A stretch of 64,000 nucleotides of DNA from Siphonodentalium dalli (GCA_032622095.1 CP136063.1:118254723-118318722); one strand, 5' to 3'. Positions 28,501 through 37,371 are shown, counted from the stretch's first letter. Numbers and translations: made by a program. Notes: generated by a model from the letters alone, not told the origin.

Positions 28501-31500
28501 CGGAGAAATGTTACTTCGTGAGTTAAGTGTTGTCCTTCATGATTTGAGTTGGGTGCCAGTTGGTGTCGCATGCACTGTATAGTAAATATTGTAATATATC
28601 GAAGTACTACCAACATGAATACATTGGAATATAATTTTAATGCGCGGACGCAAACATACATACCAATTAGATCTGACGACATGCGTGTGGTCGATCAGAG
28701 GTCATGAGATATCACGCATCGCATGTAATTGCGACCAAGAAAAGAATACCAGGTACAAGCGAAAAAGCAGAAACTTGTGCACATAGAACTCTGCTTATTT
28801 GACACCCAACGTCAATGCACACCCCCACTGCCCAGACTCCTTTCTTGGGAATTCGGTATGTCGGTGCACATGCGATAATATTCCATTTAAAATTCACCTT
28901 TTGGCTATCATTTATTCCTGGATATACTATTATCATGTATTTAATTACCGTAATTATGAATATCAACCTTCTGTATAAGAACAGAAAGAAGAACAGATAA
29001 TTTCAATTCAATTTTGATAATAATGTATCGTATTTTCGTTTTGGCGGATTCTGTAATAATTTCAAAACATAAAGGGTTAAGGGGTGGCCCACTTGGACCT
29101 TCCGACAATTCCGGGGCTATAGCCCCCCCTGTGATATAGCCCTCCCCCTCCCACCGTAGCAGTAGCAAGTTATTAAAATTGAACAATGTGTAAAATATTT
29201 TATAGTATTGACCGCCTGGTCGCAGAAATCACACAATGTATTCCGATCTCACGAATTAAACATACGGCATGATTTTTAAAACAGGTTCACTGGACAATGG
29301 GAATTAGAACATCGCCAATGCATTAATATAGAATGTTGATAAAGGGCCAGTTCGTAATATCATTTTTGTTGAATTACGACTAGCAAGATTATAGTCGCAC
29401 GACGAAGTAGCCATATATAACATATTATTCTACAATTTCTTTAATTTAATTTTACCTTTTTAAATCTACCCACCTATATCATTGCCTTTACCCACAGTAA
29501 ATGTGATACCATGACCTTCAGCGTCTGTGTCAGTTTTCAAAATAACATAAGCACATGAGTAGTCCGGTGCCTTGTTCTGAAAAACGGAGAACAACACTGG
29601 AACAACATTAAAAATTACCCCGGACTCTCCATGCTACACTGACCAATTATCATGTTGCATTATATTGACTCCCTGTATCGACTTTTGTTTTCAAATAAAA
29701 GGCTTTTTCTCCCTGATGGTCCTTATTTGCCACAATTATATGGGTCTCGATTTACGACCCGCTGCGAAATCCGCGCAATTTGTCACTTGTGCATGTAAGT
29801 GGACATATAGTAGTCCATATATACAATGATGTACATTTGTTTTGTTTTACGAACCTATATCATTCCCTTTACCCGCAGTAAATGTGATGCCATGGCCTTC
29901 AACGTCTCCATCTGTTTTCAGAATAACATAAGAACACGAATAATCCGGTGCCTTGTTCTGAAAAACGGAGAACACAAGCATCCATACATACGGGATCTAG
30001 ATATGCCTATATATGATATCATATATATTCATGTTGCCGCACTGTGAGAACGATACATGGCCCACGAGAATCCTGTTTTATATTAAAGAGTTTCCACTTG
30101 TAGATTGTGACTTGCAGGCATAACATATTTTCGGAAGATTTCCAACCTTATATACATGGTTCATTCTGATTGCGAGCTTATAAATGCACCACACTGGGTA
30201 TTCCCCACAGTGCACAATACAGAGTACCCCTCGCAATGCACCACACATACTATTATTCGCAATGCACCACATATAGTATCACTGACAATCCCTCGCAATA
30301 CACCACACAGACTATCCCTTGCAATGCACCACGGAGTATCCCCCGCTATGCACCACACAGACTATCCATATATATAGCAAAGCACCACACAGACTATCCC
30401 TCGTAATGCACCACATATTATCTCCGCATTGCATCACAGAGTATCCCCAGAAGTGCACCACATAGTATCCCCCGCATCACACAGACTATCCCTCGCAACG
30501 CATCACATATAGAGTATCCCCCCACAGCGCACCACACGGATATCCCCACAGAACACGTATAGTATACCCCGCACTGTACAACACAGAGTATCCCGCCGTG
30601 CACCACATATTATCCCCACATTGCACATATAGTATCCCCCGCACTGTACCGCACAGGGTATCACTCGCAGTGCACCACACAGAGTAACATCCGCAGGGCA
30701 CAACACAGAGTACCACCAATGCCCCACGCATAGTACCCCGCAGTGCACCACACATACTACCCATCGCAGTGTGCCACAGAGTATCCACCTCATGCAGTGC
30801 ACCACATATAGTATCCACACAGCAGTGTACATATAGCATCCCCGCACTGTATCAAACAGACCAACATTCGCAGTGCACTACACAGAGTGCCACCAAAGTG
30901 CACCACGCATAGTATCTCACTGCAATGCATCACACAGACTATGCATCGCAATACACCACAGAGTATATCCCCCCGCAGACTACCCCTAGCAATGCATCAC
31001 ATAGTATATACCCCCCCCCACACTGCACATATAGTATCCCCCGCACTGTACCACACATAGTATCCCTAGCAGTCAACCACACATAGTACCCCCGTAATGC
31101 ACTACACGGAGTACCCCCACAGTGTACTACATAGTATCTCCCTGCAGAGCATTATGCACAGAGAGTATCCCAAAGCAATACACAACTCAGAGTACCCCCA
31201 CGAAGGAGGCTTTCCGCTGAGGTTTATTATTTGTCTGATGTGGCTTAATTTAAAAGATGTCTTAATATGGCCTGTGATTACTAAACAGAACATAATTATA
31301 CATCATTCAAACATATGACCTATAATGACTGTGATACAGAGATCCAAAGTTGGCATACACGAATTTTCACTTGTAACACGAGGTTCAATAACTCAACAAC
31401 AAAAACACGAATGGACGAAACCTGCTTTATATGTAAACTGCACCCCATGGTGGTCCATTAGCATACCAAAGATAACTCAAATCCGACCACCGATATCTGA

Positions 31501-34323
31501 GATATAGAGCCACAAATTTCGGAAGGAGGGCTAGACGGACGAACGGTCTGACGGCACCTATGTATATAATTATAATATATATATAATCGACTATGAGGAT
31601 TGGCCCTTTTAATTTATATAGTTATAACGCAACCGATTGCCACAATTTAGTTATTTAAAGGTACTCAATCCGTAAAGAGGGTCCCCATCTCAACAACAGA
31701 TTCCAACAACAACAATCCGATCAGAGGGTCCTATATTACTATTTCTTTGGCTTTGGGGGTAAAAACTATTTGATTCGAGTCGAGGAACCCATCAAACAAA
31801 GCTCAGAGTTATTAGATATTGATTTTTGAAATTTGTTATTAACCCGAGATGAGTACTAATAACTGCCGTAATCTGCTCTGGATGTGTACTCCACATCTAT
31901 TCAAACAGACAAGGATGGATAACTCTAAAATCAAGTGGTAATTTTAACGCAATTTTGACTGAGTTCTGGGCCAGATAGTATTCCCGATAATGAAAAATAA
32001 AAGATTTCTAAAATCGATATCTAACAAATCTGAGCTTTGATGGGTGACTTCCTCGACTCGAATCAAATATTTTTGACCCCCGAAGCCATTGAAATAGTAA
32101 TTGAGAGGAGTTTTATCGGATTGAGTACCTTTAAACTTTAACTTATATAGTTGTCCCTTCTGTAACCAGGGCGGCATACAGTCTCATTGTTGCACGAATT
32201 TTCGAATCACCATATCACATTATATGCAACATATTTCATATTATATTCCATTTGAAAGAGAAAGGTCCAAAACATTGTTATTATCAACTTATTCTGTATA
32301 TAATAAACTGTTGGCATGTTGTTTTTGTCAAGGTACCGACGTGCGTTCTGTGCTTAATTTCAATCTGGCCTCTACTGCCAATTTATTATCTCAATGGAAG
32401 GGGAATAACTCTGTCTATTTAGTTGTAAATTGGGATGCATTCTGGGTAAATAACGGGGGAAGTCTTGGGGTGAATCTGAAAATCTCTAGCACTTGGTGGA
32501 CATTCCTTGGCCACAGCTGTCAATATTCTGATGGAATATATATAAATGGAATATTCTGTAAATATTGTGATCTGAGCATTCGAAAATTAGGTGGGTCTTT
32601 AACAGCACTGCTTGTGGATGTTTGGCAAGTTTTTGCAACTTGCAATTGTCCCCGTTCCAAAATACAATGGTAACATTAATCCAAACAAGATGACAGAAAT
32701 GTTTACATGACGAATTTGCATTTTACCAAGCGAAAACAAGATAGTTTGCGTAAATAGTGTGTGGTGGTAGGGTTTTGTGTTTGTTCTCTGTGTGTTTTTT
32801 TTCCAGTCATATAGCTCCATACGGCTCCATACTATTCCTTTCAGAATTGAGTATATGTCTCCAAACTGACATGTCCCTTCAGGAAAAAAGTGTTTTTCTT
32901 TTAAAATATTTGTATCACCAATATTAGAATGGGTGTAGGCACTGACTCGGTATTGTGTTAATTACTTAATATGTGAGTGACAAATAATCATATATTTTTG
33001 GGAAAATAATGGAAATCAAGAGTTGTTAAAGTGTCTAATGGCAAGTGTCGCTATTTTAGAGTGCACGATTTAAGATTGAGAAACGTGCTAATTATCCGCC
33101 TCATCCTCATACCCACTAATCTACGTATAATCTACGTATAATCTACGTATTATTACATGGTCACACCCTTATTCCATTAATAAACCCATTCTATAAATTG
33201 TGATAGCATAGTGCCAAGTGACCTTTGACTTCCGGTTCGTCGTCTGTTTACATTCCGCACGCTAGTCTCAAATATTATGCCATCCAATATTTTTCCAACA
33301 AACTTTGAAAAGTTATATTATTAAATAGTATACGACTATGGCATGGTTTCTAGGTTGACACGAGGAATTGTCAACCCGAGGAAGTCAATATTCGCCGAGG
33401 CCGGCGCCGTAGGCCGAGGTGAATATTGACTTCCAATGGCTGACAATTCCTCGTGTCAACCAAGAAACAATGCGATAACGGTTTTATTATATGAAACGGG
33501 CTTTGATTGTGCATTGTGTTCCTCCATTAGAATCGTCAAGAGTTGTCCAGTCATTGTTCAGACTAAATATCGAAAGAAATGAGACATCCGCAAAGATACA
33601 TCCGCGAATACGTACATCCTGCAAAAAGTATAACCGGTACGCAATATAGCGAGTACGTTAATCATATTTCCTAAATTAATTTGCATCGTGTGAAACCCGA
33701 AATGTGTTGTTCTGTGATATATCCCCATAGCTCCATTGACACGGTGTACTCATTGACACGGCCGGATCAGCCTGGCAGTATACACCCATGATGGGGCGCA
33801 ATAAATCACTGACTTTATTTTTTGCCGTCCTGTAACAATTTACATGCAATGAAGTGTTATAGTATTGGATCCCATGCCAGAAGGTTATGCAATGTCACTG
33901 GGTATGGACTCTATATGTAAGGATGATTTTAAAATGGCAGGGATGGGGATGGCAGGAAGACAGTCTTGCCAGATTATGCCACCCCCACAATATACGACAT
34001 AATTATTCATAATTTTAATCATTATTATGTAATATGCATATATGTGTATTGGAAATAAAATATCCCATACTGAGAAGCTTTCAATTAAATTTGCATGCAT
34101 GATACATGTATGTACAAGTAAATATAATTTTAAGAAGCTTACAATTAAATTGTAATGGTATTTATACGTAAATATAATTTTGAGAAGCTTACAATTAAAT
34201 GTGCATGCTATTAATACGTAAATATACTTTAAAGAAGCTTACCATTGCATCCGATCCATCCTTGTTGAGGGATGTAGGAAAGCGGATATCATTGACTAGC
34301 ACGTCCGTCACAACGGTGGCCAT
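4454..34323 (-). CDS. ENOSF1: ENOSF1-like mitochondrial enolase superfamily member (5' part, split gene)
   Basis: Exons (transcript order): 34323-34243, then either 29957-29855 or 29576-29474, 21649-21534, 17775-17689, 16581-16555, 15140-15100, 14084-14053, 13205-13167, 9954-9872, 5131-5097, 4541-4454. Every junction has GT/AG and the phases match throughout, giving 244 codons without a stop. The product follows human ENOSF1 from its start ([16 protein letters not shown]), through [24 protein letters not shown] core, [16 protein letters not shown] and FKVKVG. The family dehydrates sugar acids (L-fuconate type); the N-terminal capping domain and the start of the TIM barrel are here, including the KxK general-base lysines; the acidic metal ligands and the His-Asp dyad would be encoded to the left of the window. 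No mitochondrial presequence is evident before the DIRFPT strand. Notable are five exons of 27-41 nt and one duplicated exon. Very sure of family; the exact substrate is inferred. Confidence 0.94.
4750..5012. mobile_element. Truncated TTAA foldback element (family A)
   Basis: Shares GGATAACTCTAA...ATCAAGTGGTAATA and the end CGGATTGAGTACCTTTAA with the full copies at 18210, 31659 and 50820; the left end is missing. Confidence 0.6.
5097..5131 (-). CDS. ENOSF1: ENOSF1 exon 10, 35-nt microexon
   Basis: [11 protein letters not shown] plus two bases of Met; human LCAQALKDGWTR. Acceptor TTATTTTAG, donor GTGAGT. The human Arg before FKVKVG is Met here, formed across the junction. Confidence 0.9.
5132..6844. 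other. ENOSF1 intron, no feature seen
   Basis: Contains a poly-G run near 5170 and a short segment (TACTCGTTTTAACGACACGC near 6771) that recurs near 13900; nothing else recognised. Confidence 0.5.
6845..8216. mobile_element. Harbinger-like non-autonomous element, copy 1
   Basis: Ends are inverted: GGGTGGATACACACATGCAT at the left, and its mirror (ATGCATGTTTGTATCCACCC) at the right. TAA flanks both ends (6842-6844, 8217-8219), the 3-bp TWA target duplication typical of PIF/Harbinger. No transposase reading frame. Lies in the ENOSF1 intron between exons 9 and 10. Confidence 0.75.
8220..9712. mobile_element. Harbinger-like non-autonomous element, copy 2 (tandem)
   Basis: Direct tandem copy of the element at 6845, sharing the TAA at 8217-8219 and ending at TAA 9713-9715. 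It is longer because of an insertion at about 8823-8967. The interior is otherwise nearly identical to copy 1, so the pair is recent. Confidence 0.75.
8823..8967 (-). mobile_element. Short retroposon-like insertion with (AGGAT)n end
   Basis: Absent at the matching site in copy 1. Begins with AGGATAGGATAGGATAATTT on the plus strand; read on the minus strand it ends in AAAATTATCC repeats, like the 3' tails of CR1/L2-type SINEs or LINEs. Confidence 0.5.
9872..9954 (-). CDS. ENOSF1: ENOSF1 exon 9
   Basis: Two bases finish a Glu codon, then [20 protein letters not shown] and SDEKIKK; human [26 protein letters not shown]. Acceptor ATTCCCAACAG, donor GTTAGA (weak but GT). Ends in phase 0. Confidence 0.92.
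9955..13166. repeat. ENOSF1 intron with dispersed repeats
   Basis: 10785-11170 holds two related segments, each with a CATCTATATACATGTTGCAC box and a TCTGTAGGAGGAG or similar box, ending in GACGGACGGACGGGCGG. A segment at about 11369-11470 (CTATTCCTGATATGGTAGAA) recurs at about 14404-14510. No gene seen. Confidence 0.5.
13167..13205 (-). CDS. ENOSF1: ENOSF1 exon 8, 39-nt microexon
   Basis: With the base carried from exon 7 it reads [13 protein letters not shown] and one base into the next codon; human EILQKGQIGKKER has the same length. Acceptor CCCTTTTCAG, donor GTAAAT. Similarity is low but charge pattern, length and phase all fit exactly. Confidence 0.75.
13436..13453. repeat. Poly-G run
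   Basis: Uninterrupted run of about 16 G in an otherwise unremarkable intron; similar runs occur near 5170, 7205, 7705, 9192, 41440 and 53530. Confidence 0.8.
14053..14084 (-). CDS. ENOSF1: ENOSF1 exon 7, 32-nt microexon
   Basis: Completes Ile, then [10 protein letters not shown] plus one base; human TDVLTEEDAL. Acceptor GTTTCTCTGCAG, donor GTAAGC. Enters in phase 2, leaves in phase 1, consistent with both neighbours. Confidence 0.88.
15061..15126 (-). repeat. 33-bp tandem duplication across the exon 6 donor
   Basis: Two 33-bp units (15094-15126 and 15061-15093) each hold TCGACCATAGATTT, a CGNTATAT end and a GTGAGT donor. The first belongs to exon 6; the second is a copy in the intron, diverged at a few positions. 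Use of the second donor would read TGA just past the first, so only the first gives a full product. Confidence 0.8.
15100..15140 (-). CDS. ENOSF1: ENOSF1 exon 6, 41-nt microexon
   Basis: Encodes [13 protein letters not shown] plus two bases of the next Ile; human DPRMLVSCIDFRYI. Acceptor CTTACTCCAG, donor GTGAGT. The 3' end of the exon with its donor has been tandemly duplicated into the intron (see 15061-15126). Confidence 0.9.
15205..15310. repeat. Hairpin with GGCGAGG core (weak arms)
   Basis: GAGTCGAGC and GGCTCGAATC pair around TTTGGCGA, with outer TATTAACC and GGTTAATA. Same loop theme as the stronger hairpins at 33342, 38224, 41868 and 46659. Confidence 0.5.
15872..16290. mobile_element. 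piggyBac-like MITE with long hairpin
   Basis: Flanked by TTAA (15868-15871, 16291-16294) with inverted ends CCCTTTACCCAACA. Inside, a block of about 152 bp is duplicated in tandem, and the right part is a long hairpin GCCAATGCATTCTCTTATAT...GAATGCATTGGC centred on GCGACCTATGGTCGAC. The same hairpin occurs twice at 49.3-49.7 kb. Confidence 0.75.
16555..16581 (-). CDS. ENOSF1: ENOSF1 exon 5, 27-nt microexon
   Basis: Nine codons, PLWKLLVDM, between acceptor TTTCTCTTGCAG and donor GTGAGT, phase 0 at both ends. Human reads PVWKLLVDM directly after the exon 4 sequence, so the position and length are exact. Confidence 0.9.
16970..17142. mobile_element. Small inverted-repeat element (family C)
   Basis: ACTAAATCCGGCCATTTATG at the left is mirrored by CATGGCCGGATTTAGT at the right, with GGGACCATAT/GGAGATGGTCC inside. 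Related copies start at 52850 and 59162. Confidence 0.6.
17689..17775 (-). CDS. ENOSF1: ENOSF1 exon 4
   Basis: 29 codons, [20 protein letters not shown] then DLWAKLENK, almost identical to the human core (IGPEKGVVHLATAAVLNAVWDLWAK). Phase 0 at both ends; acceptor ACCACTCAG, donor GTATGT. This is the most strongly conserved block of the gene in the window. Confidence 0.95.
18210..18689. mobile_element. TTAA foldback element, family A, copy 1
   Basis: TTAA on both sides (18206-18209, 18690-18693); ends AGGTACTCAATCCGA and mirror CGGATTGAGTACCT. Inside, TTTGATTCGAGTCGAGGAAC...AAAGCTCAGAGTTATTAGATAT type arms are inverted, so most of the 480 bp can fold back. TTAA targets suggest a piggyBac-type transposase in trans. 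Confidence 0.75.
18754..20117. mobile_element. Long-TIR element, Mutator-like
   Basis: About 75 bp at each end are inverted copies (TAGTCCAAGTATTCTCGTAC ... mirror at 20040-20117, including GGGATGGAGGTGCCGGTCTT). Flanks GGAGTTTGG (18745-18753) and GGAGTTTTGG (20118-20127) look like a slightly diverged 9-bp target duplication. The 1.36-kb interior has no recognisable transposase. Confidence 0.6.
20118..20460. mobile_element. Remnant related to the hAT-like elements
   Basis: GGTGGGGGTGTCTCA, TTTCCAACCGTTGGAAAGTT and a C-rich CCCCCCG end near 20430 match the interior style of the elements at 40421 and 52973. No clean ends. Confidence 0.4.
21534..21649 (-). CDS. ENOSF1: ENOSF1 exon 3
   Basis: Two nucleotides complete a Val codon with exon 2, followed by [20 protein letters not shown] and [17 protein letters not shown]. 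Human has VVCAVNALAHHVLNKDLKDI...FRGFYRQLTSDGQLRW. Acceptor TTGTTTCAG, donor GTATGT; ends in phase 0. Confidence 0.92.
21940..22490. repeat. Three tandem units of about 160 bp
   Basis: CGGTTTTCGAA(C/T)TCGAT-like boxes recur near 22017, 22179 and 22335 with ACCGAATATCAACGAAAT and GTTCAAGTTATCGCGCTAA parts between them. Non-coding. Confidence 0.6.
22955..23090. mobile_element. Fragment of TTAA foldback family B
   Basis: ATAATCCGATTAAACGCCCC start and GATTCGAGTCGAGGAACCCA arm, as at 37515 and (inverted end) 35660. Confidence 0.5.
24085..25510. repeat. Left arm of a 4.2-kb inverted repeat
   Basis: Matches the inverted strand of 27170-28325, e.g. CAAAAGGTAGCAAATTGTGA at 25258 against its mirror at 27335, and GGATTAAAGCACC near 24144 against its mirror near 28257. 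This arm has an extra internal tandem duplication of about 346 bp (from 24523 and 24869). Confidence 0.7.
25511..27169. repeat. Minisatellite, imperfect units with GTGTATATG
   Basis: About 1.6 kb of diverged units built from GTGTATATGTATACATGGAG and GACTATATGGTCATGGGTG-type pieces. Strong strand bias (G/T-rich on plus). Long open frames across it are a by-product of its composition. Confidence 0.8.
27170..28325. repeat. Right arm of the 4.2-kb inverted repeat
   Basis: Inverted and diverged partner of 24085-25510; lacks one unit of the left arm's internal duplication. Confidence 0.7.
28326..29473. other. ENOSF1 intron, no feature seen
   Basis: Intron 2 downstream of exon 2b. A C/G-rich patch lies at 29090-29150 (GGCTATAGCCCCCCC). 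Nothing supported. Confidence 0.5.
29474..29576 (-). CDS. ENOSF1: ENOSF1 exon 2, alternative copy b (downstream)
   Basis: Same length, phases and acceptor sequence as copy a; donor GTGGGT. It encodes [20 protein letters not shown] then [14 protein letters not shown]. By hand comparison the copies differ at 14 of 103 positions: nine synonymous changes and four amino-acid changes (Ser/Ala, Gly/Thr, Val/Ala, Ala/Val). Both are free of stops, so both appear to be kept by selection. Confidence 0.88.
29855..29957 (-). CDS. ENOSF1: ENOSF1 exon 2, alternative copy a (upstream)
   Basis: Encodes [20 protein letters not shown] then [14 protein letters not shown] (34 codons plus 1 nt), matching human HTDPDYSAAYVVIETD...GCGITFTLGKG. 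It enters in phase 0 and leaves in phase 1, acceptor TTCTCCGTTTTTCAG, donor GTTCGT (weaker than copy b). Its near twin lies 278 nt further on. At 103 nt, inclusion of both copies, or of neither, shifts the frame, so the two must be used alternatively. Confidence 0.88.
30177..31205. repeat. Minisatellite just upstream of ENOSF1 alternative exons
   Basis: About 1 kb of imperfect short units of the form GCACCACACA(T)AGTATCCCC(C)GCA. It lies in ENOSF1 intron 1, 220 nt before the acceptor of exon 2a. Confidence 0.85.
31659..32130. mobile_element. TTAA foldback element, family A, copy 2
   Basis: TTAA at 31655-31658 and 32131-32134; ends and inner arms as in the copy at 18210. Confidence 0.75.
32131..33341. 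other. ENOSF1 intron, no supported gene
   Basis: Holds a 149-codon open frame on the plus strand (32224-32673) with no domain or splice support. A 3x repeat of ATCTACGTATA is at 33119-33150. Confidence 0.4.
33342..33472. repeat. Long hairpin with GC-rich core
   Basis: TTGACACGAGGAATTGTCA pairs with TGACAATTCCTCGTGTCAA and GAAGTCAATATTCGCC with GGTGAATATTGACTTC around a core GAGGCCGGCGCCGTAGGCCG. Arms total about 55 bp. Confidence 0.85.
34072..34242 (-). repeat. Tandem repeat of the exon-1 donor flank
   Basis: The GAAGCTT box that forms the intronic side of the exon 1 donor (minus strand GTAAGCTTC) recurs at 34234, 34184, 34134 and 34074, spacing 50, 50 and 60 nt, with similar AT-rich sequence between. 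Two of the downstream units (34184, 34134) still read GTAAGCTTC and look like good donors. Confidence 0.7.
34243..34323 (-). CDS. ENOSF1: ENOSF1 exon 1 (coding part)
   Basis: Starts with ATG at 34323-34321 and encodes [19 protein letters not shown] through DGSDAM (27 codons), ending in phase 0 at a GTAAGC donor. The human protein starts RISRLSVRDVRFPTSL...GADAM at the same place, which fixes the start. A CAG lies 24 nt upstream of the ATG, so the 5' UTR may begin with a splice acceptor there. Confidence 0.9.
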
Positions 34324-34601
34324 CGCGTTTACATATATGATTCCTACCTGCACACCGCACCACTCTGATAGCGCATATATACATCGACTGGACTTTCACC
34401 TTGATGTTTTCTATTTACGGTACGTCAGCCATGATCTAGGGTAACTTGAATATAAATATTCTATCGCATGCACACAACCAATTGTCGTGTACCTGCCCAG
34501 AAGAGCCACTGCCTCCTATTCTGATTTAAGTGAAAACTCTGCAACATAATCGGAGAATTGAACGAGTATAAATGTTACTGTCCAATTGTGAGAGGCCCTT
34601 A

Positions 34602-34603
<2 letters not shown>

Positions 34604-34681
<78 letters not shown>

Positions 34682-34706
34682 TATATATATATATATATAT
34701 ATATAC
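34604..34706. repeat. (TA)n microsatellite with a GA interruption
   Basis: About 100 bp of TA repeats interrupted once by AGAGAGAGAG; 0.28 kb upstream of the ENOSF1 start codon in transcript sense. Confidence 0.95.
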
Positions 34707-35251
34707 AACATACTCATGCAACCTTTTAAAAATAGTGGCGGGTGTTCGGGGCGTATTTGCAGGAACAGGAACAACGAACTTGTCCAAAATTCCAGAACGG
34801 CCGGTGGTGGAAATATCATCATTAGTGCTCGATTAGTACCTTTGCCCAGCAGATAACACGGTGAACACACTTCATTTCCTGAATTGGTGAGTTCTCTGAT
34901 CTTTCTTCGTTTTGCGGCTTTGATAGATAGGTTTTTCTCCCAAAATGATCGAAGTTATGTGTATTTCAGAATAACATGGCATTCGTGTACCCTATTTCGA
35001 GGTTGCCCATGGAGCACTTTCTATGCCAAAAGTGCAAACGAGCTGACCCCTATATATAGCCAGTGAAACCGCCATGTATTTAGTGGCACTAAAAAGCACA
35101 ACAAATCATTGAAAAATTGACGGTGACTGTAAGATACCATGAACAACCAGGGGGTCTACCTGCGTGGGAAATCTTGACTAATCAATTGGTTAACATGTTT
35201 GACTCGCGGATGTCTTGATCAAACACGTATACGAACAACTCGATCAGTTAA

Positions 35252-35684
35252 AGGTACTCAATCCGATTCGATGGTCCCCATATAATCAGATTCCAACAAC
35301 AACAGCATTTTTGGAACTGCCGCTTCAGTTATCAGAATCGATTAATTGGCCAAATATAATGCTAACCACTGTTATAATATAAAATTGTCCGAAACGTGTT
35401 ATTTATCAATATGTTCGCCGAAATTTGGCCTTATTATCAATACAATGTCTCTTGATTTTAGAGTTATTCATCTTCATCCGCAATTTGGTCCGAGACCGTC
35501 GGCTCGTCGACTTTTTACTTGGCCACTAATAACTCTCGATGTTAAAAAATAATAGATTTTAAATATCGATATCTAATTACGTTGAGCTTTGATAGGTGGG
35601 TTCCTCGACTCGAATCAAATATTGTTTACCCCCGAATCAAAATAAATAGTAATTGTGGGGCGCTTACAATCGAATTATGCATCT
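35252..35684. mobile_element. TTAA foldback element, hybrid A/B ends
   Basis: TTAA at 35248-35251 and 35685-35688. Left end AGGTACTCAATCCGATTCG is family A; right end mirrors AGATGCATAATTCGATTGTA, family B. Upstream of the ENOSF1 start. Confidence 0.6.
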
Positions 35685-35688
35685 TTAA

Positions 35689-36537
35689 GCAATTATGACC
35701 AGGGGCCCTCATTTGAGCTGACCAGAATCACATGTTTAGCACGAGTAAACAAAGGCAATTAGAAATTATTTGTTTCAAAATATATAAATTTTTAGAAGCA
35801 AATTTTTTTTTTTTTTATTCACTTACCATATCACTACTTGTGTTAGCTGAATGAGCAATAATTTTAGTGAAAGAATAGAAAATTATCTGTAATTATTAGA
35901 AAAGTTTAGTCCGATCAGGTAAATTTTTTTTTCTTGGTGTTATACATTTTTATACCAAAATTTGTACATGTTTTACAGTTAGCTCAGCGTGTGTAATATT
36001 ATTTGTAAATTGTGTATTGAAAGAAATTGTGTTAATATTATTTTTTTCTCCGGCGTTGTTTACAGAATTGTTCTGTTTATATTATTATACAGACATAAAT
36101 GTCTGTTCATGTACAACAATCTTTTAAGATTAAAAAAAAATTGCGGTTTTAGTTATAATGAATGGATTATGTCGACACCAAGTGAGAACTTGGTAATCAT
36201 ATTGAGTAACGAGCACAAGTTTTAACATTTAAAGATGTCGATTCAACCATGTACCTATACATATATAAGGGACCATATATTTACTGAGCTAACTGCTAAC
36301 CAACACAATCTCGTCTGTTTCGCTATACGCAGCTATTAAGCAGTCCTCTCTCTATATATACCTTTCGTATCTGATGAACGATGAACTTTGTTTACTTTTC
36401 TGCACGATATCGATCCAGATAAGCATGTGTATGGTGTTAAGTTATTTTAATTCCTTCATTATTCGTTTTCTAATTTATATACGTTAGGCACATAATTATA
36501 CAGAAAGTAAAATATACATGCATTTGTTTTTGGACAG
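35689..36537. other. AT-rich intergenic stretch, nothing seen
   Basis: No coding or repeat structure that I can support, apart from short A and T runs. Confidence 0.5.
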
Positions 36538-36614
36538 CTTTGAAACAGATTCGCAAGGCCCATTAATGAACAAGTCCGACGGCCTTCAGACAGCAAGGTT
36601 ATTCAAACTCCAAG
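36538..36614 (+). CDS. Candidate exon, gene unknown
   Basis: Bounded by TTTTTGGACAG and AAG/GTGAGT. One frame is open: FETDSQGPLMNKSDGL then QTARLFKLQ, with an internal ATG. It could be an early exon of the plus-strand MFSD2 gene 13 kb on, but its phase-1 end does not join directly to that exon, so another exon would be needed. May also be chance. Confidence 0.25.
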
Positions 36615-36960
36615 GTGAGTGAACAGCTGTTAGTAACTCCGGTGAATTTTATACAAACAAACCTATATGACCATTAAATGATATTGCATTTTGAAAGTTG
36701 AATGTCCGATAAATTAAGTATCTTGATAATTTCAAATGACCCCGCGTTACACTTGGTAATGTTCTGTATACAAAACTCATACATCCGAATATATTAGCCA
36801 GGTTCAGTTATACATGTAACTCATAACGTGCGTTAATAGAGAGGTGTTTCTTGTAGCTTGTAATATAAATGCCAGCATGTCACATCGACAATGAATACGA
36901 GATAAATCTAAAATAGTTATAATTATGGAACAACGCGTTATGTATACCGATTTAGAACAA

Positions 36961-37340
36961 CTGATGGTGGGTGTGATGATGACGACGATATTGATGATGA
37001 TAGCTGAGGACGATGATGATAGCGACGATGACGACGATGATGATGGTGATGGCGATGGTGATAATGGCGATGATGATGACTGCATGATAGTGGTGATACC
37101 GATGATGATGGCGATGATAATGACGCTGATGCCGATGACAGGATGACGGTGACGTAAGCACGTACTGATGGCGGGTTCTGATGACGACGATTATATTGTG
37201 TGCTGATAGTTGAGGATGACGATAATAGCGACGACGACGACGACGATGATGATGATGATGATGATGCGGACGATAATCCTTCTAATGATGACGGTGGTGA
37301 TGAAAACGAAGATGATTATGATGATGAGGATTATGATGAT

Positions 37341-37371
<31 letters not shown>

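Noticed and set aside
30161-30847. Cys/Val-rich open frames on the minus strand
   Set aside because: They lie wholly in the minisatellite at 30177-31205.
32224-32673. 149-codon open frame on the plus strand
   Set aside because: No domain, no splice signals that fit, composition like the surrounding intron; not recognised.
34526-34870. Open frames rich in IYIYIY
   Set aside because: Translation of the (TA)n microsatellite.
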